Part shown: positions 6,233 through 15,700 of the stretch, piece by piece
Position numbering within the stretch: the first letter of the stretch is position 1
Layout: every line of letters starts with the position of its first letter
NCBI GenBank assembly: GCA_024645305.1
Contig: JAHEFU010000026.1
Coordinates: 1 to 18,519 of the forward strand
Length of the DNA stretch: 18,519 nucleotides
Source: Planctomycetales bacterium
Lineage (GTDB): Bacteria > 4484-113 > JAFGCY01
Direction of reading: 5' to 3'
The notes under the pieces: generated by a model
Databases searched by the model: none
Told to the model about the DNA's origin: nothing
Seen by the model: the letters and a program-made list of their open reading frames with translations, nothing else
Made by a program: the position numbers and the translations under genes

Positions 6233-8535
6233 CTCCCTGGCTCCGGATCGGTAGGAGTTTCCTCGGGCAATGCGCGCTCCACCGCAGAGACATCCTCGAT
6301 CTGCATAATGACTTCCATCACCTGCTTCAGTTCATTGACATCCGCAACTTCCACTGTCAGGTCGAACTTGGCCATTTCATCAGCCGCAAAGGCCGATGGC
6401 GATGAGCTGAATTCGGCACCACCGAGGTTGATATGGTTCTCACTGAGGAACCGCAGTACCTCGAACAGCAGACCCACTCTGTTGAGGGAGTGGATCCGGA
6501 TGCGGGCCGGATAGCGCTTATCTTCAGTCTTGCCGGTCCATTCAGTCTCGACCAGAGAACCCTCCCGCAGGTCTACCTGCAGGCGGGGACAGTCCAGACG
6601 GTGGATGTAGACCATGCGCTCAGCCCGGTTGTGCACGCCGTAAATGTTGTCGCCGGGCACAGGTGTGCAGCAGGAGCGGATTTCCGTCCGGCTGCGCATC
6701 AGCTGACCTCCGCTGAGCTGCAGCCCGAGTTCATAGCCGATGCCGCTGAGCTGGCTGACCCGCCGTTGCTGGCGCTCCGCTTCACTCTGCTTGGTCTTGA
6801 GCGGCCCCTGCTCCGCCCGTGAACGGTGGATTTTCTTCAGTTCGGAGATGATCGTGCCGGTCTCGAATTCCCCGATCGCAATCTTGCCGTACATCTCATC
6901 TATGCTGCGAACTTTCATGGTCTTGAGCAGCAGGGCCAGTTTGTCATTGGCCATGAGGTTCAGGGGATACAGTCCCTGCCCGGTGATGAGCTGCCTGAGC
7001 AGCGTCCGGCCGGCAGTAATGCGCTCGTCGCGGCTAGCCGCCTTGAAGTACTTGCGGATCTTCAGCATGCTCTTGGGAGACTTGACCATCATCATGAATT
7101 CCGGCCGGGGAGCGGCATTCTCCTCCCTGGCCTTTATTACCTCAACGACGTCTCCATTGCGCAGCTCGTAGTTCAGCGAAACATGGTTCCCGTTGACCCG
7201 CGCACCGCGGATGCTGTGGCCGAGGTTCGTGTGGATGTAGTAGGCGAAGTCCACGGGGGTTGAACCGAGCGGCAGGTTGACAACTTCGCCACGGGGACTG
7301 AGCACCAGTACCTGGTCGCCATGCAGGGATTCCCGCGTCCTGGCCACGAATTCCTCGCTGTTGACATCATCTTCCGAAAGTTCCCGGATGAACTCCAGCC
7401 AGGACTCATCCTTCACGATGCGGGCCAGCTGCGGCTTCTCCTTGTAGCTCCAGTGCGCGGCGATGCCCTGGCGGGCTTCATAGTCCATGTCGTCAGTGCG
7501 GATCTGGCATTCAACCCAGCTGCCACCGGGTCCAATCACCGTTGTGTGCAGGGTCTGGTAGCCATTCTCCTTCGGGCTGGCAACGAAGTCCCGGAAGCGC
7601 TCGAAGATCGGCTTCCACCTGCTGTGGATCAGGCCCAGCACCCGGTAGCAGTCAATCTCCTGCCCCGCAATCACGATGCGGATCGCCAGCAGGTCATAGA
7701 TCCCGTCAATCCCGACTCCCTGCAGCTCCATCTTCTGGTGGATACTCCACAGGTGCTTGGAACGCCCGTAGATGCTGGATACGCCGATGCCATTGCGCTC
7801 CAGCAGTGTCCGGGCGGCGCTTACCATGTCCTGGATCTTCTGCTCGTGTTCGTGGAAGTATGTGCTTACCTGCTTCTTGAGGCTGGCATATTCCTCTGGG
7901 TAGAGGAACTGGAAAACCAGGTCCTCCAGTTCACTCGTAACTGTACCAAGACCCAGTCGCCTGGCAATTGGGATGTAGAACTCCAGTGTCTCCCGGCTGA
8001 TGCGAGTCCGCTTGTGTTCCGGCATGGAGCCCAGTGTCTTCATGTTGTGCAGGCGGTCCGCGATCTTGATCACGATCACGCGGTAGTCGTTGGTCATCGC
8101 CACGAACAGCTTTTGCAGGTTGCGGGCCTGGTTGGATGCCTTGTTACGGCCGGTGAAGCGCGCGAAGAAGTCGATCTTCTTGATCTTGGTCAGGCTGTCC
8201 ACCATGTTGGCAACATCGTTACCGAACAGCTGGCGTATCTGGTTGAGCCGGACGCTGGTGTCCTCCACCACATCATGCAGGATCGCCGCGATGATGGAGT
8301 CCGCATCCATTTCCAGGTCCATGCAGATTTCCGCTACTTCCAGGGGATGGATGATGTAGGGGCTGCCATCCTTGCGCAGCTGTCCGTCATGCGCACTGAT
8401 AGCCAGTTCATATGCGCTGCGCAGGCGGTCCTCATCAAAACGCGGCATGCGCCGCCGCAGCCTGTCACTGATGTCATTGAACAGACTGTCCGCTTCGTAG
8501 TAATCCCGGCTGCTGCTAGCTTGTCTGGGGGCCAT
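6229..8535 (-). CDS. relA: Bifunctional (p)ppGpp synthetase/hydrolase, Rel/SpoT family
   Basis: This is a 768-residue long RSH protein that makes and degrades the alarmone (p)ppGpp. The HD hydrolase domain looks intact: HPLEVA (63-68), HDVVEDT (87-93) and KIADRLHNM (157-165). The synthetase domain also looks active: GRSKHLWSIHQKM (257-269), DLLAIR (281-286), NGYQTLHTT (324-332) and ECQIRT (342-347). RFRDF (313-317) has the basic pattern of bifunctional Rel/SpoT rather than the acidic one of synthetase-only RelA. A TGS domain follows (about 405-468), then a helical region, a zinc-finger-like module (CC at 622-623 and HRLDC at 645-649), and a C-terminal ACT domain (about 677-755). The ATG at 8535 lies 20 bases inside the end of recJ and has only a weak GAG upstream, so it probably depends on coupled translation. 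The symbol could equally be rel or spoT. Confidence 0.96.
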   Translation of the reverse strand: MAPRQASSSRDYYEADSLFNDISDRLRRRMPRFDEDRLRSAYELAISAHDGQLRKDGSPYIIHPLEVAEICMDLEMDADSIIAAILHDVVEDTSVRLNQIRQLFGNDVANMVDSLTKIKKIDFFARFTGRNKASNQARNLQKLFVAMTNDYRVIVIKIADRLHNMKTLGSMPEHKRTRISRETLEFYIPIARRLGLGTVTSELEDLVFQFLYPEEYASLKKQVSTYFHEHEQKIQDMVSAARTLLERNGIGVSSIYGRSKHLWSIHQKMELQGVGIDGIYDLLAIRIVIAGQEIDCYRVLGLIHSRWKPIFERFRDFVASPKENGYQTLHTTVIGPGGSWVECQIRTDDMDYEARQGIAAHWSYKEKPQLARIVKDESWLEFIRELSEDDVNSEEFVARTRESLHGDQVLVLSPRGEVVNLPLGSTPVDFAYYIHTNLGHSIRGARVNGNHVSLNYELRNGDVVEVIKAREENAAPRPEFMMMVKSPKSMLKIRKYFKAASRDERITAGRTLLRQLITGQGLYPLNLMANDKLALLLKTMKVRSIDEMYGKIAIGEFETGTIISELKKIHRSRAEQGPLKTKQSEAERQQRRVSQLSGIGYELGLQLSGGQLMRSRTEIRSCCTPVPGDNIYGVHNRAERMVYIHRLDCPRLQVDLREGSLVETEWTGKTEDKRYPARIRIHSLNRVGLLFEVLRFLSENHINLGGAEFSSSPSAFAADEMAKFDLTVEVADVNELKQVMEVIMQIEDVSAVERALPEETPTDPEPGS

Positions 8536-10198
8536 CTTGCTCGGTCAATCCGATTAACCTTAACATAACTGAGCGCTTGTTGTTCCAGTTGTCCGCCTCG
8601 AACTCCACCACTGGCTGGACCACGCTGCCAGGCTGCAGGCGAGCGTACAGATGGCTCATGTTGAAGCCGGCCACGCGTACCTGCCGCTGTCCGTCAGTCA
8701 GCACTAGATTGATGTGTGTCTTCTCCCGGCCCATGTAGCTGCAGCGCGCCACATGGACTCCCTGCAGTACCGCCCGGGGGGCAGGCAGGATCGTGGAGTC
8801 AAACGGGGCCAGCTGCCAAATCTCATCCTCGAACCTGGCACTCATGTCGCCGATCCCGATCCCGGGCAGGTCAGCCCAGGCATTATGCTGCGTCTGCGGG
8901 CCAGCCTGGTCCTGGTCAGCCCGGGAAGCCACTGAATCAGCCCAGGCTACGCGGAACGCATCAATCGCATCCACCTTCAGCTTGACTCCGGCTGCCGCGG
9001 CATGTCCCCCGAAGGACACAAGCTCATTCTCGCAGCCAGCCAGGCTGTCCACCAGGCTGATGTTTCCAAAACTGCGGGCACTGCCGGTCAGCAGGTCCGG
9101 GTCAGTGGGTGACTGCGTGAGTACCAGTGCAGGCCGTTCAAACTGCTCAGCGATCCGGGCTGCCACGATCCCGACAACACCGATGTGCCACTGTTCGTCA
9201 TAGAGCACAAGCGCCGGTGAATCACCAAATGCCAGGGCCTGACGCGAGGCCTGGCGGAAATTCTCACTGGTGACATCCTTGCGCTCGCGATTGAGCAGAT
9301 CCAGCTGGGCTGCCTGCCGGCGCGCCTCACCACGCTCTGTGCAGGCGAACAGGTCGGAAATCAACCTGGCAGTGCGCATCCTGCCGGCAGCATTGAGTCG
9401 TGGAATCAATTGAAATCCCAGCTGCCTGGCGGTGCAGATATCTATGCCATGGAGTTCGCTGATTTTCAGGAGCTCCTGCATGCCGATGTTGTCCGTGGCC
9501 GGGAGCAGACGCAGTGCCTGATGCACCAGGTACCAGTTCTCCGGGACAAGCGGGACGATGTCAGCCAGGGTTGCCAGCCCCGCCAGTTCCAGCTCGTCAC
9601 CGGCGAGTGTGCTGGCTGCTCCGTCATCCATCAGCTGCAGCGCCAGCAGGACCAGGCCCGCCGTGCACAGGGGGGGCAGTTCCTCCTGGAGATGCGGGTT
9701 GAACACGATGCAGTCCGGCAACTCAGCCTTCGGGGTATGGTGGTCAATCACCAGCACATCCATACCCATCTCCTGGGCCTGCCTGATCTCCTCAAGGTTG
9801 GCTGTGCCGCAGTCCAGGGCGATCAGGGCCCGGTAACCCTGCTCCCTGGCCTGTTCCAGGACAGCCGTGTCGAGTCCATAGCCATGCTTGAAGCGGGATG
9901 GCAGAAAGATGTTCCCAACAGCCCCCCTGCCTCGCATCCAGCGAAACAACAGGAATGCCGCAGTGCTGCCGTCAACGTCATAGTCCCCAAACAGCAGTAC
10001 CGGGATCTTCTCGTCAAGCACACGCTGGATGAAAGCCCTGACGGACTGCCAGGCAGCGCTACCCGCAATACGCTCAAGCCTGCGGGAGTCAATGAATTCC
10101 GCCCCGTCCAGGTGCGCAATGCGCTCAGAGAGCTGCGGATTATCCGCGAACAGTCGCCTTGTCAGCTGGGAAAGGCCTTCCTGCTCGCCTGCCGGCAC
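8516..10198 (-). CDS. recJ: Single-stranded-DNA-specific 5'-3' exonuclease RecJ
   Basis: This is a 560-residue RecJ of the DHH phosphoesterase superfamily, acting in recombination and mismatch repair by digesting single-stranded DNA from 5' ends. Visible motifs are DYDVDG (72-77), SRFKHGYGL (101-109), DCG (129-131), DHH (152-154) and TLAD (210-213), which supply the metal-binding aspartates and histidines. The DHHA1 part carries WHIGVVGIVAARIAEQF (337-353) and FGGHAAAAG (396-404). A C-terminal OB-like region (about 470-550) completes the protein. The N-terminal segment before the first motif is somewhat divergent from the usual RecJ lead-in but of similar length. The start is GTG at 10198, sharing one base with the secF stop (TAGTG). 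GGAG six bases upstream lies inside secF, so translation is coupled. The 3' end overlaps relA by 20 bases. Confidence 0.95.
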   Translation of the reverse strand: MPAGEQEGLSQLTRRLFADNPQLSERIAHLDGAEFIDSRRLERIAGSAAWQSVRAFIQRVLDEKIPVLLFGDYDVDGSTAAFLLFRWMRGRGAVGNIFLPSRFKHGYGLDTAVLEQAREQGYRALIALDCGTANLEEIRQAQEMGMDVLVIDHHTPKAELPDCIVFNPHLQEELPPLCTAGLVLLALQLMDDGAASTLAGDELELAGLATLADIVPLVPENWYLVHQALRLLPATDNIGMQELLKISELHGIDICTARQLGFQLIPRLNAAGRMRTARLISDLFACTERGEARRQAAQLDLLNRERKDVTSENFRQASRQALAFGDSPALVLYDEQWHIGVVGIVAARIAEQFERPALVLTQSPTDPDLLTGSARSFGNISLVDSLAGCENELVSFGGHAAAAGVKLKVDAIDAFRVAWADSVASRADQDQAGPQTQHNAWADLPGIGIGDMSARFEDEIWQLAPFDSTILPAPRAVLQGVHVARCSYMGREKTHINLVLTDGQRQVRVAGFNMSHLYARLQPGSVVQPVVEFEADNWNNKRSVMLRLIGLTEQDGPQTS

Positions 10199-11322
10199 TA
10201 CTTTCTCCGCTGCTGCTTGCGACGCTTCTTGCCCTTGCGCTCGATGGCCTGGTCAATCTGACGGCCAACCGTGGAAGAGCTGTCCCCGTCGTCATCCGGA
10301 ACTTCCATCTCGTCGACGACTTCGTTGTCCATGATCTTGTCACGCTCAAGGTCGTTTCCGGTCTGCTGGCCCTTGCTGAACCAGAGCATTGCCGGAGCGG
10401 CGATGAAGATCGAGCTGTAAGCACCGGAAAGCATGCCGACACACATTGCCAGCAGGAAGGGCCTGATGTTCTCTCCTCCGAGGAAGATCAGCGCGATGAT
10501 CATCACGACGGTAGTGGCCGTGGTGTTGATGGAACGCATCAGGGTCTGGTTCAGCGAGATGTCACAGATGAACTTGAGCGGATGCTTGTCACCGTAATGG
10601 CGAGCATTCTCACGGATCCGGTCAAAGATGATGATCGTGTCATTGATCGAGTAACCTATGATCGTCAGCACCACCGCGATGAAGCTGTCAGCGATCTCGA
10701 TGCGAGCCACGGCGGCGAAGCCCAGGGTAATGGCAACGTCATGCAAAAGCGCGATGATCGCCGCGACACTGTACTGCCAGCGACCGAAGCGCATCAGGAT
10801 GTAGAGCATGATCAGGATGCTGCCGAAGATCAGGGCGTAGATCGTGTTGCGGATCAGCTCCGCGCCGATCGTCGCCGAAACGTGGTCCTGTTCCAGTGTT
10901 TCCGGGTTCGTCGCCGAGTCGTAGCCGCCATGGGCGTCACCGATGCGCTCCTTCATGTCGCGCAGGTTCTCCACTCGGCTGTTGGACAGCTCGGCCTCGT
11001 TTACGCCATCGGCCTTGACTACCATTTTGATGGCAACCTTGGTCAGGTCGTCAGCATAGACCTGGACGATTGGCTCACTGGCGGAGAATTCCCCGACGAT
11101 GGCCTTGATGGCCTGTCCGTCGATATCCATCGGCTCGGTGGTCTTCAGCAGAAGGTGCTCACCGCCGGTGTAGTGGATGCTCAGGTTGAACCAGGCGCCA
11201 GTGCGGGAATGATTGATGAACATGCCCACGAAGCCAACAAGGATGACAATTGCGCTGATGGCCACCCAGAGCGGAGCCCGGTCCAGGTAGCGGAAGTATT
11301 TGCCGTTAGTGAAGTCGTTCAT
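10198..11322 (-). CDS. secF: Protein translocase subunit SecF
   Basis: This is a 374-residue RND-type membrane protein that works with SecD at SecYEG, using the proton gradient to pull secreted proteins across the membrane. There is one N-terminal membrane segment (about 18-37), a periplasmic domain (about 40-150), and five membrane segments (about 156-318). Conserved motifs include SATIGAEL (149-156) and SINDTIIIFDRIREN (225-239), which hold the Asp and Arg tied to proton-driven function. The usual DFTGG motif reads IHYTGG (49-54). The cytoplasmic tail (about 318-374) is unusual: an acidic patch with DEMEVPDDDGD, then a very basic end, KGKKRRKQQRRK. ATG at 11322 lies eight bases after the secD stop, with AGGTG upstream. 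Confidence 0.95.
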   Translation of the reverse strand: MNDFTNGKYFRYLDRAPLWVAISAIVILVGFVGMFINHSRTGAWFNLSIHYTGGEHLLLKTTEPMDIDGQAIKAIVGEFSASEPIVQVYADDLTKVAIKMVVKADGVNEAELSNSRVENLRDMKERIGDAHGGYDSATNPETLEQDHVSATIGAELIRNTIYALIFGSILIMLYILMRFGRWQYSVAAIIALLHDVAITLGFAAVARIEIADSFIAVVLTIIGYSINDTIIIFDRIRENARHYGDKHPLKFICDISLNQTLMRSINTTATTVVMIIALIFLGGENIRPFLLAMCVGMLSGAYSSIFIAAPAMLWFSKGQQTGNDLERDKIMDNEVVDEMEVPDDDGDSSSTVGRQIDQAIERKGKKRRKQQRRK

Positions 11323-11330
11323 TGATGCAC

Positions 11331-12605
11331 CTACCCGTACAGCTTTTCATTGCGCACCGAGCTGGAAAGGGTCTCGAGCATGGTACGGGTGACGAAGACT
11401 GACGAGAACAGGGAAAGGACGATTCCCAGCGCCAGTGTGATTGCAAAGCCCTTCACGGGTCCGCTGCCGAACCAGAACAGCACGACAGCACCGATAAAGG
11501 TTGTAGTGTTCCCATCGATAATGGCCACCCAGGCCCTTGCGAACGAGGCGTCCAGGGCAGCGCGCAGGGTCTTGCCCCAGCGCAACTCCTCCTTCAATCT
11601 CTCGAAGATGATCACGTTGCCGTCGATGGCCATTCCAATCGAGAGGATGAAAGCGGCGATACCGGGCAGTGTCATGGTGGCGTTGAACAGGCTGAAGTAG
11701 CCCAGCACCAGCACGACATAGATGGCAAGTGCAACGGAAGCCACCACACCCGGCAGACGGTAGAACAGGATTATCATTGCCAAAACAATCAGGAATCCCA
11801 TCAGGCCGGCCCGGTAGCTCTTGTCGATGCTTTCCTGGCCAAGCGTGGGACCCACGACGGAAGACTGCAGGATCTCCAGCGGAATCGGAAGCGCACCAGC
11901 GTTGAGCTGGGTAGCCAGCTTGTGCGCCTCTTCCTGGGAGAACTCACCGGTGATCTGCCCACTGCCACCCCAGATTGCACTGTTGATGGAGGGGCTCGTG
12001 ATGACCACGCCATCGAGCAGGACCGTCAGGTACTGTCCGATGTGGTTATTGGTGAAGCTGCCGAAGGTCTCGGCGGCGTCCGGGTTCAGTTCGAAGTTGA
12101 TGCAGGGCTTGTTCATGGTGTCGAAGCCCACAAATGCGCTGGACAGGTCTGCGCCATCCATGATCTGCTCATACTTTGCATACTCCTCGCGGCGCTCCTT
12201 GGTGCCTTCCTTGTTGAAGGCTGTCCCGCGCGGAATGCTGTTGGCTCCGGTGTTGATGAACTCAAGGTAAGCAGTCTCGCCGATCACGGAAATCACACTG
12301 TCAGGATCTGACTCACCGGGCACCTGCAGCAGCAGGCGGTCAGTACCCACACTCGTGAGATAGATTTCCTTCTGGCCCTGGGGATCCACACGGTTGCGGA
12401 CTACGGCCTTGACGCGTTCCATGTCGTCGAGTTGGGGCGTACCGCCGTCTTCAGGCGTGGCACGCAGCAGAACCTCGACTCCGCCCCTGAGGTCGAGGCC
12501 CTCGGTCACGATGGGTTCACCCTTGCTATTCCTGTATATGGGATTGATCACTCCCACCGCTATCACAGCGATGATGATCAACCAGTTGGTTAATTGGCGG
12601 CTCAT
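11331..12605 (-). CDS. secD: Protein translocase subunit SecD
   Basis: This is a 424-residue SecD, partner of SecF in the Sec export motor. The first membrane segment is at about 6-22, followed by GLDLRGG (36-42), the P1 periplasmic domain, and LNAGALPIPLE just before the five C-terminal membrane segments. Later motifs are VVGPTLGQESI, AIDGNVIIFERLKEEL (holding the proton-path Asp) and DGNTTTFIGAVVLFWFGSGP. It is shorter than the 615-residue E. coli protein but near the 400-450 residues of many other phyla. The start was set at ATG 12605, because GAGGAG (12612-12617) lies six bases upstream and the protein then begins MSRQLTNW. An upstream in-frame ATG at 12680 would start before the predicted promoter. 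It is the first gene of the secD-secF-recJ-relA-dtd operon. Confidence 0.95.
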   Translation of the reverse strand: MSRQLTNWLIIIAVIAVGVINPIYRNSKGEPIVTEGLDLRGGVEVLLRATPEDGGTPQLDDMERVKAVVRNRVDPQGQKEIYLTSVGTDRLLLQVPGESDPDSVISVIGETAYLEFINTGANSIPRGTAFNKEGTKERREEYAKYEQIMDGADLSSAFVGFDTMNKPCINFELNPDAAETFGSFTNNHIGQYLTVLLDGVVITSPSINSAIWGGSGQITGEFSQEEAHKLATQLNAGALPIPLEILQSSVVGPTLGQESIDKSYRAGLMGFLIVLAMIILFYRLPGVVASVALAIYVVLVLGYFSLFNATMTLPGIAAFILSIGMAIDGNVIIFERLKEELRWGKTLRAALDASFARAWVAIIDGNTTTFIGAVVLFWFGSGPVKGFAITLALGIVLSLFSSVFVTRTMLETLSSSVRNEKLYG

Positions 12606-12637
12606 TAACAGCTCCTCGGCCGGAAAAACGAACGGTA

Positions 12638-12666
12638 ATTTTAGCACCACACAGGGATGCGGGCAA
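12638..12666 (-). promoter_or_regulatory. Sigma70-like promoter for the secD operon
   Basis: On the minus strand, TTGCCC (12661-12666) and TAAAAT (12638-12643) are separated by exactly 17 bases. Transcription would start near 12631, leaving a leader of about 26 bases that contains the GAGGAG site of secD. It supports secD having its own promoter, separate from carB upstream. Confidence 0.6.
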
Positions 12667-12746
12667 TAATATGGGTGCAATTCGGGGCAGCCACCCGGAT
12701 GGCAGCTTACAGCAAGACCTGTATCAGCAGCATGACCTGGTGAGAA

Positions 12747-15700
12747 TCAGGGCGCCCCGGGCAGACCCATGCGCTCCATCACTGATCCCAGTTCGCGGAC
12801 ACCGACGCTCGCGGTATGCCGCCGCCGGATAGCGGTCAACAGTGCTCCCGCAGTATCCAGGCTGGTTATCACTGGAATATTGTGCTCGACGGCTTCCCGG
12901 CGGATCAGGCGAGCCTCGGCTTCAGCAATCTGATTCTCACTGACCGTGTTGATCACAAGCTTGAAGCGTCCGTCCATGATGTGGTCCACGATATGCGGCC
13001 GGCCTTCACTGAGCTTGCGGACGCTGATGGCGGGGATCCCGTTGTCCTTGAGGAAGCGGGCCGTACCGGCGGTGCTGTGGATTTCCATGCCGAGCTCACT
13101 GAATCCACGGATCAGTTCCAGGCATTCCTCCTTGTCAATATCCGCTATCGTGGCCAGCAGGCCCATGCCCTGGCATTCCTGGGCAGAGGGAACATTGATG
13201 CCGGCGGCAATCAGCGCCTTGTGCAGGGCTTCCGGATAGTCATCGGCAATACCCATCACTTCGCCGGTGGACTTCATCTCCGGTCCGAGCTGGACATCGA
13301 GGTCCCTGAGCTTCTGGAAGCTGAAGACCGGTGCCTTGACAGCCACCAGTGTGCCCTCCGGCTGCAGGCCGAGCGGGAAGCCGCAGTCAGCCAGGGAGTT
13401 GCCCATCACGGCATGCATGGCCAGGCGGATCATCGGCACAGCCGTAATCTTGGAAATGAAGGGTACTGTCCTGCTGGCGCGGGGGTTAACTTCGATTACG
13501 TACAACTTCTCGTCACGGTCCACCACATACTGGATGTTGATCAGGCCCCGGGCGTGGATAGCCCTGGCAATGCGCGTGGAGAATTCCACCAGCTGTTCGC
13601 GGACCGCTGCAGAGATATTCTGCGTCGGGTATACGGCCATGCTGTCTCCGCTGTGGATCCCGGCGCGTTCTATGTGTTCCATGATGCCGGGGATGATCAC
13701 ATTCTCGCCATCACTGACAACGTCAACCTCAAGCTCTCGGCCGCCAAGGAACTTGTCAATCAGCAGCGGCTGGTTGTCAAAGGCATGGATGTTCTCACGG
13801 ATGTACTTGCGCAGATCCTCCGTGGTGTAGATGATCTGCATCGCCCGGCCACCCAGCACATAGCTGGGGCGCACAAGCACGGGGAAGCGGACCTCATGGG
13901 CCGCATCCACGGCCAGTTCATAATCACTGACGGTCCGGCCGTCCGGACGGGGAATGTCCAGCCTGGCAATCAGGGCATCGAAGCGCTCACGGTCCTCCGT
14001 CTCATCAATGGCATCGGGTGTGATGCCCAGCACCTTGATGCCCGCCCTTTCCAGCGGTGCTGCCAGGTTGATGGCGGTCTGGCCGCCGAACTGGCAGACA
14101 ACGCCCAGCGGCTTCTCGCGGTCAATGATCGCCTTCACCGATTCAAAGGTCAGTGGTTCAAAATACAGGGCATCGGAGACATCGAAGTCAGTGGACACCG
14201 TTTCGGGGTTGTTGTTGACAATCACGGCCTCGTAGCCCATGGCCTGCAGGGCAATCAGGGCATGCACCGCACTGTAATCAAATTCGATGCCCTGTCCGAT
14301 GCGGATCGGCCCGCTTCCGAGGACCAGGACCTTGCCCTTGCTGGGTGGAGACAGCACATCTGCGGCAATCACCGGATCGCTTTCCTCGGCATAGGCACTG
14401 TAGAAGTAAGGTGACTGGGCATGGAACTCCGCGGCACAGGTATCGACTGCCTTGTAGTTCGCCTGCATATTGAGCCTTCTGCGCAGATCTGACAGTTCTG
14501 CTGCATCCGTGGACATGATGGCTCCGGCCATGGCATCAGTGATGCCGTAGCGCTTCAGGCTGGCCAGCTGTTCCTCCTCCAGTTCGCCTCCGCGTTCGCG
14601 TAAATCGATCTCCAGGTTGACCAGATGGGTGAACTTCTCCAGGAAGTAGTGGCTAATGCCCGTCAGGCGGTGCAGGTACTCGGGAGAGTAGCCGCGGTAG
14701 ATCGCCTCGAACAGCGCAAAGATCCGCCCATCCGTCGGTTCTGCCAGGAAAGTCAGGAGTTCCTGGTCAGTCATGACCATCCAGCGGTTGGTTCGGAAAC
14801 TGAACAGCTTGACCTCCAGGCCCGCCAGGGCCTTGAGAAATGCTCCCTCAAAGGTACGGTCAATGCTCATGACCTCACCGGTGGCTTTCATCTGTGTGCC
14901 GAGCTTGCGGTCCGCCTCACGGAACTTGTCAAAGGGCCACTTGGGAATCTTCATCACTACATAATCGAGAGCAGGCTCGAAGCTGGACATGGTCTCCCCG
15001 GTGACCTGGTTCATGATTTCATGCAGGCGCTTGCCCAGTGCGATCTTGGCAGCGACCCTGGCAATCGGATAACCCGTGGCCTTGGAAGCCAGGGCTGAGC
15101 TGCGGGAGACCCGTGGATTTACTTCGATCACGTAGAATTTCAGTTCCTTCGGTGACAGTGCGAACTGCACATTGCAGCCACCCTCGATCTTCAGGCCGCG
15201 GATGATCTTCAGGGCGGCGCTGCGCAGCACCTGGTGCTCCACGTCACTGAGGGTCAGGCTGGGGGCCACCACGATGGAATCTCCGGTATGGATGCCCATC
15301 GGGTCTATGTTCTCCATGTTGCAGATGGTGATGCAGTTGTCATCCTTGTCGCGCATCACTTCATACTCCAGCTCCTTCCAGCCAACCACGCATTCTTCAA
15401 TCAGAATCTGGTTGTTGAGGCTGTAGAGCAGTCCGCTTGTGCAGTACTCCGCGAATTCCTCACGGTTGTAGGCGATCCCTCCCCCCGTACCGCCCAGGGT
15501 GAAACCAGGACGGATGATGAGCGGGAAATCCATCCTTGTACCGATCTCCATGGCCTGTTCAAAGCTGCCCGCGATGAAACTGGAGGGAATCGGCATGCCA
15601 AGTTCCTGCATGGTCTGCTTGAACAGGTCCCGGTCCTCTGCCTTCTGGATGGACTCGAAACTGGTGCCCAGCAGGCGCATGCCGTACTTCTGGGGAATGC

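Noticed and set aside
7321..8568. Plus-strand open frame (415 codons) opposite relA
   Set aside because: Antisense to the conserved HD and synthetase domains of relA; no recognisable protein features.
10159..11325. Plus-strand open frame (388 codons) opposite secF
   Set aside because: Covers secF almost exactly in antisense; low-complexity, His/Asp-rich translation typical of a shadow of a membrane protein gene.
12690..12703. Hairpin GCCAT-CCGG-GTGGC (minus strand) after carB as an intrinsic terminator
   Set aside because: Five-pair stem with a T-G pair and no T-tract after it.
12816..14414. Long plus-strand open frame (532 codons) opposite carB
   Set aside because: It lies wholly antisense to an intact carB with all family motifs. 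The open frame is a by-product of carB codon usage and its translation shows no domain.
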